Below are positions 61,543-64,000 of a stretch of 64,000 nt of DNA, in pieces. Source of the DNA: Tunturibacter psychrotolerans (GTDB lineage: Bacteria > Acidobacteriota > Terriglobia > Terriglobales > Acidobacteriaceae). Under the pieces are notes generated by a model that did no database searches, had not been told where the DNA came from, and worked only from the letters and a program-made list of their open reading frames with translations. The translations under genes were made by a program, and so were the position numbers. The DNA is taken from the NCBI RefSeq assembly GCF_040359615.1, contig NZ_CP132942.1:2232001-2296000 (forward strand), in the 5' to 3' direction. Each line of letters opens with the position of its first letter. Position 1 is the stretch's first letter.

Positions 61543-63366
61543 ATGCCACCAATCGTAAATGCGCAGGGTTTGACTAAGGCCTTTGGCGCGACGCCTTTGT
61601 TTCGTGAGATCAGTTTTACTGTGAGTGATGGAGATCGTATTGGGCTAATTGGGCCTAATGGCGCGGGGAAGTCCACATTGCTGAAGGTGCTTGCAGGCGA
61701 TGAAGATGCCGATGCCGGGGATGTTGCGGTGCGGAAGCGGGCGCGGGTGGGATATGTGCAGCAGGAGTCGGTGTTTGCGCCTGGGGTGACGGTACGTGAG
61801 GTGTTGGAGGCCGCGCTGGTGCGCGCGAAGGTGGCCGAGGGGGAGCATGAGGGACGGCTGCGAGAAACGAGTGGGCGGACGGGTTTTCCGAGTCTTGATG
61901 CGGAGGCTGCGAGGCTGAGTGGAGGGTGGAGAAAGCGGCTGGCGATTGCGGAGGCGGTGGTGACGCATCCGGATGTGCTACTGCTCGATGAGCCTACGAA
62001 CCATTTGGATTTAGCCGGGATTGCGTGGCTGGAGGAGCTGCTGAATGAGGGTAGTTTTGCTTGCGTGCTTATTAGCCATGATCGTTATTTTCTTGAGAAT
62101 GTTGCGACAGAGATAGTGGAACTGAACCGTGTGTATGCGGAAGGCCTTCTGCGGGTGAAGGGGACGTACTCGAAGTTCATCGAGGGCAAGCAGGCGTATA
62201 TGGAGGCGCAGAGCAAGCTGCAGGATGCGCTGAAGAATCGCGTGAAGATCGAGGTGGACTGGCTGCGTCGGGGGCCGAAGGCGAGGAGTACGAAAGCAAA
62301 GGCGCGGATCGATAATGCGCAGGATTTGATTGGGCAGTTGAAAGAGGTCAACTCGCGAGTGCAGACGTCGAGCGCGGGGATCGATTTTTCCGCGACGGAT
62401 CGGCAGACGAAGCGGCTGGTAGAGCTGGAGGATGTTTCGGTTGTGCTGGGGGACCGGAAGATTGTTGAGGGGTTGAATTTTCTGGTGACCTCGGGGATGC
62501 GCGTGGGGTTGGTGGGGCCGAATGGGAGCGGGAAGACTACGCTGCTGCGGCTGTTGACTGGCGAGTTGGAGCCTTCGAAGGGGACGATCAAGAAAGCTCC
62601 TTCGTTGAAGATTGTCTACTTCAGCCAGATGCGAGAGCTCGAGGAAGAGGTGACTCTGCGGCGGGCGCTGGCTCCGGATTCGGACTCTGTGGTGTACCAG
62701 GGCCGGGTGGTGCATGTGGCTAGTTATGCTACGAAGTTTTTGTTTACGAGTGAGCAGCTGAATCAGCCAGTGGAGCGTTTGAGTGGGGGAGAACGGGCTC
62801 GGGTGTTGATTGCGAAGCTGATGCTGGAGCCTGCGGATTTGTTGTTGCTCGATGAGCCCACGAATGATCTGGATATTGCGACGCTGGAGATTCTTGAGGA
62901 GAGTTTGCTCGAGTACACCGGGGCTCTCGTCTTAGTGACCCACGATCGTTACATGTTGGATCGGGTGTCGACGATTGTGCTGGGGCTGGATGGGCGCGGT
63001 GGCGCGGAGATGTTCGCGGATTACTCGCAGTGGGAGCAGTGGAGGGGCGTGAAGGTGGAGGATGCGATTGCTCCGGGGGCTGCGGGGGTTGCGGTTTCGC
63101 CTGCTGTTCCTGCGACGGCTTCAAATGGAGCGTCTGGTGGGAAGAAGAAACTGTCCTATCTGGAGGCTCGGGAGTATGCGGGGATCGAGGCTGCGGTGGA
63201 GGCGGCTGAGGATCGGCTGCAGAAGGCCAGGGAGACGATTGAGGATCCTGCGGTTGCGGTGGATGCGGCACGGTTGACTGCTGCGCTGGCGGAGATGGAG
63301 GCGGCGCAGTCGGTGGCGGATGAATTGTATGCGCGGTGGGCAGAGCTGACGGAGAAGGTTGGGTAG
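61543..63366 (+). CDS. ABC-F family ATPase, Uup-like
   Basis: 607 residues. Two ABC cassettes without membrane domains: Walker A GPNGAGKST and GPNGSGKTT, signature LSGGWRKRLAIAE (first) and LSGGERARVLIAK (second), Walker B LLLLDEPTNHLDL and LLLLDEPTNDLDI. The linker between them is the P-site tRNA interaction motif region (KSKARIDNAQDLIG-like). The C-terminal coiled coil (about 535-605: SYLEAREYAGIEAAVEAAED) matches Uup, which acts in translation or DNA maintenance. Antibiotic resistance is the alternative for some ABC-F members. Confidence 0.9.
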   Translation: MPPIVNAQGLTKAFGATPLFREISFTVSDGDRIGLIGPNGAGKSTLLKVLAGDEDADAGDVAVRKRARVGYVQQESVFAPGVTVREVLEAALVRAKVAEGEHEGRLRETSGRTGFPSLDAEAARLSGGWRKRLAIAEAVVTHPDVLLLDEPTNHLDLAGIAWLEELLNEGSFACVLISHDRYFLENVATEIVELNRVYAEGLLRVKGTYSKFIEGKQAYMEAQSKLQDALKNRVKIEVDWLRRGPKARSTKAKARIDNAQDLIGQLKEVNSRVQTSSAGIDFSATDRQTKRLVELEDVSVVLGDRKIVEGLNFLVTSGMRVGLVGPNGSGKTTLLRLLTGELEPSKGTIKKAPSLKIVYFSQMRELEEEVTLRRALAPDSDSVVYQGRVVHVASYATKFLFTSEQLNQPVERLSGGERARVLIAKLMLEPADLLLLDEPTNDLDIATLEILEESLLEYTGALVLVTHDRYMLDRVSTIVLGLDGRGGAEMFADYSQWEQWRGVKVEDAIAPGAAGVAVSPAVPATASNGASGGKKKLSYLEAREYAGIEAAVEAAEDRLQKARETIEDPAVAVDAARLTAALAEMEAAQSVADELYARWAELTEKVG

Positions 63367-63398
63367 GTCTTCGTCGTTGCGATTGCCTTGGGCGAGTG

Positions 63399-64000
63399 TT
63401 AGTGCTGGGCGAGAACGCGGTGGTCGGATTCGGACTGAACTTTGTCGAGGTCGTGATGGAGAAGCTGATTGTGCTCGACCATCACTTCGCCGCCGACGTA
63501 GACGCTGTCGATGTCACGCTCCGCAGCGATGAGAACGAGGTTCGCGTAGGGGTCTTCGAGTGAGACGCCGAGACGCTTTGGGTTGATGAGGAGAAAGTCG
63601 GCGAACTTGCCGGGTTCGAGTGAACCTAATTTGTCTTTTACGTTGAGGACGTCGGCGGATCCCATGGTGTGTAGCCAGAGGACCTGGTAGGGGCTCATGA
63701 CAGTGGCGTCTTCGTACTTGTCGTGGATGGCGTAGAGGCCGGTGCGCATGTTTTCGAAGGGGTCGGCGAGATCGGCGCTGGCTTCGCCATCGACGCCCAT
63801 GCCAACGCGGATGCCCATCTTGAGATATTTCGGGATGTCTGCCGTTCCAGACGCGAGGCGACCATTGGAGAGTGGGTTCCAGGACATGGAAGCGCCGACT
63901 TTGGCGGTTTGCTCGAGGATGAAGTCGTCTGCGTGGATGAAGTGACCGAAGATGAGTTGGTTGTTGAGCAGGCCGCTTTCTTGCATCCAGCGAAACTTTG
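63399..64000 (-). CDS. Amidohydrolase family protein, C-terminal part (truncated by window edge)
   Basis: The frame runs in from the right edge without a start, giving the last ~200 residues. The TIM-barrel end includes IFGHFIHADDFILEQTA, a GVDGEASADLADPFENMR segment with the Asp of the metal site, and a C-terminal beta domain (LGSLEPGKFADFLLINPKR). These features match cytosine deaminase/hydroxydechloroatrazine-type (SsnA-like) amidohydrolases. The substrate cannot be inferred. It converges on the ABC-F gene. Confidence 0.85.
   Translation of the reverse strand, partial: KFRWMQESGLLNNQLIFGHFIHADDFILEQTAKVGASMSWNPLSNGRLASGTADIPKYLKMGIRVGMGVDGEASADLADPFENMRTGLYAIHDKYEDATVMSPYQVLWLHTMGSADVLNVKDKLGSLEPGKFADFLLINPKRLGVSLEDPYANLVLIAAERDIDSVYVGGEVMVEHNQLLHHDLDKVQSESDHRVLAQH

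Overview
The window is a GC-rich, densely packed bacterial chromosome segment with no rRNA, tRNA, transposase, phage or CRISPR locus that I can see. The gene content suggests an acidobacterium, probably family Acidobacteriaceae (Granulicella, Edaphobacter or Terriglobus type). It has a dnaK...dnaJ...hspR heat-shock group, a hopanoid-type GT21 glycosyltransferase, bacillithiol synthesis (bshC), GH57 and GH38 glycosidases, M1 and M61 peptidases, TPR-containing winged-helix regulators, secreted beta-propellers and many exported proteins of unknown function. This assignment comes from recognising protein families, not from a search.

Layout. 1-3.1 kb: an edge-truncated membrane protein, a GNAT acetyltransferase/DHA2 exporter pair and a small lipoprotein. 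3.4-10.7 kb: dnaK with an HspR-type operator (HAIR-like), a 56-residue protein, an O-acyltransferase, an Fpg/Nei glycosylase, dnaJ, a LolA-like protein and hspR. 10.7-16.3 kb: a GT21 (HpnI-like) and two ArnT/PMT-like GT39 enzymes on the minus strand, probably for glycosylation of envelope lipids. 16.4-23.4 kb: Ppx/GppA and SixA convergent and overlapping, a membrane protein with an M1 peptidase, and a UbiA-like protein with a coupled methyltransferase. 23.4-24.4 kb: a non-coding, repeat-rich island carrying a tiny GIY-YIG nuclease gene between copies of a palindromic repeat. 24.4-32.5 kb: GH57 branching enzyme, a BON/glycine-zipper lipoprotein, a YtxH/DUF948 stress-type pair, mnmA, and a secreted protein gene split by a +1 frameshift in a C6 tract. 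32.6-45 kb: GH38 alpha-mannosidase, a class C serine hydrolase, a pseudokinase-TM-SPOR protein, a DUF4239 protein, an M61 peptidase, glutathione peroxidase and a KimA-like potassium permease. 45-64 kb: cysteine desulfurase, SnoaL and cupin proteins, two DinB-fold proteins, YmdB, an Rrf2 regulator, a CadC-like regulator with a pho-box-like triple repeat, PolX, a cold-shock protein, a Nudix hydrolase, bshC, a class A acid phosphatase, a beta-propeller, an ABC-F ATPase and an edge-truncated amidohydrolase.

How the genes connect. The heat-shock genes form one regulon controlled from within the cluster: HspR should act on the dnaK promoter at 3350-3370. MnmA needs sulfur from a cysteine desulfurase such as the one at 45-46 kb. 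BshC implies bacillithiol, to which DinB-fold proteins and the peroxidase could relate.

The most unusual signals are the GIY-YIG gene bracketed by direct copies of a hairpin repeat also present at two other loci, the pseudokinase fused to a SPOR domain, the pho-box-like repeat array between a transmembrane regulator and an unknown secreted protein, and the C-tract frameshift. Most gene pairs are ordinary, and the genome appears vertically inherited throughout.
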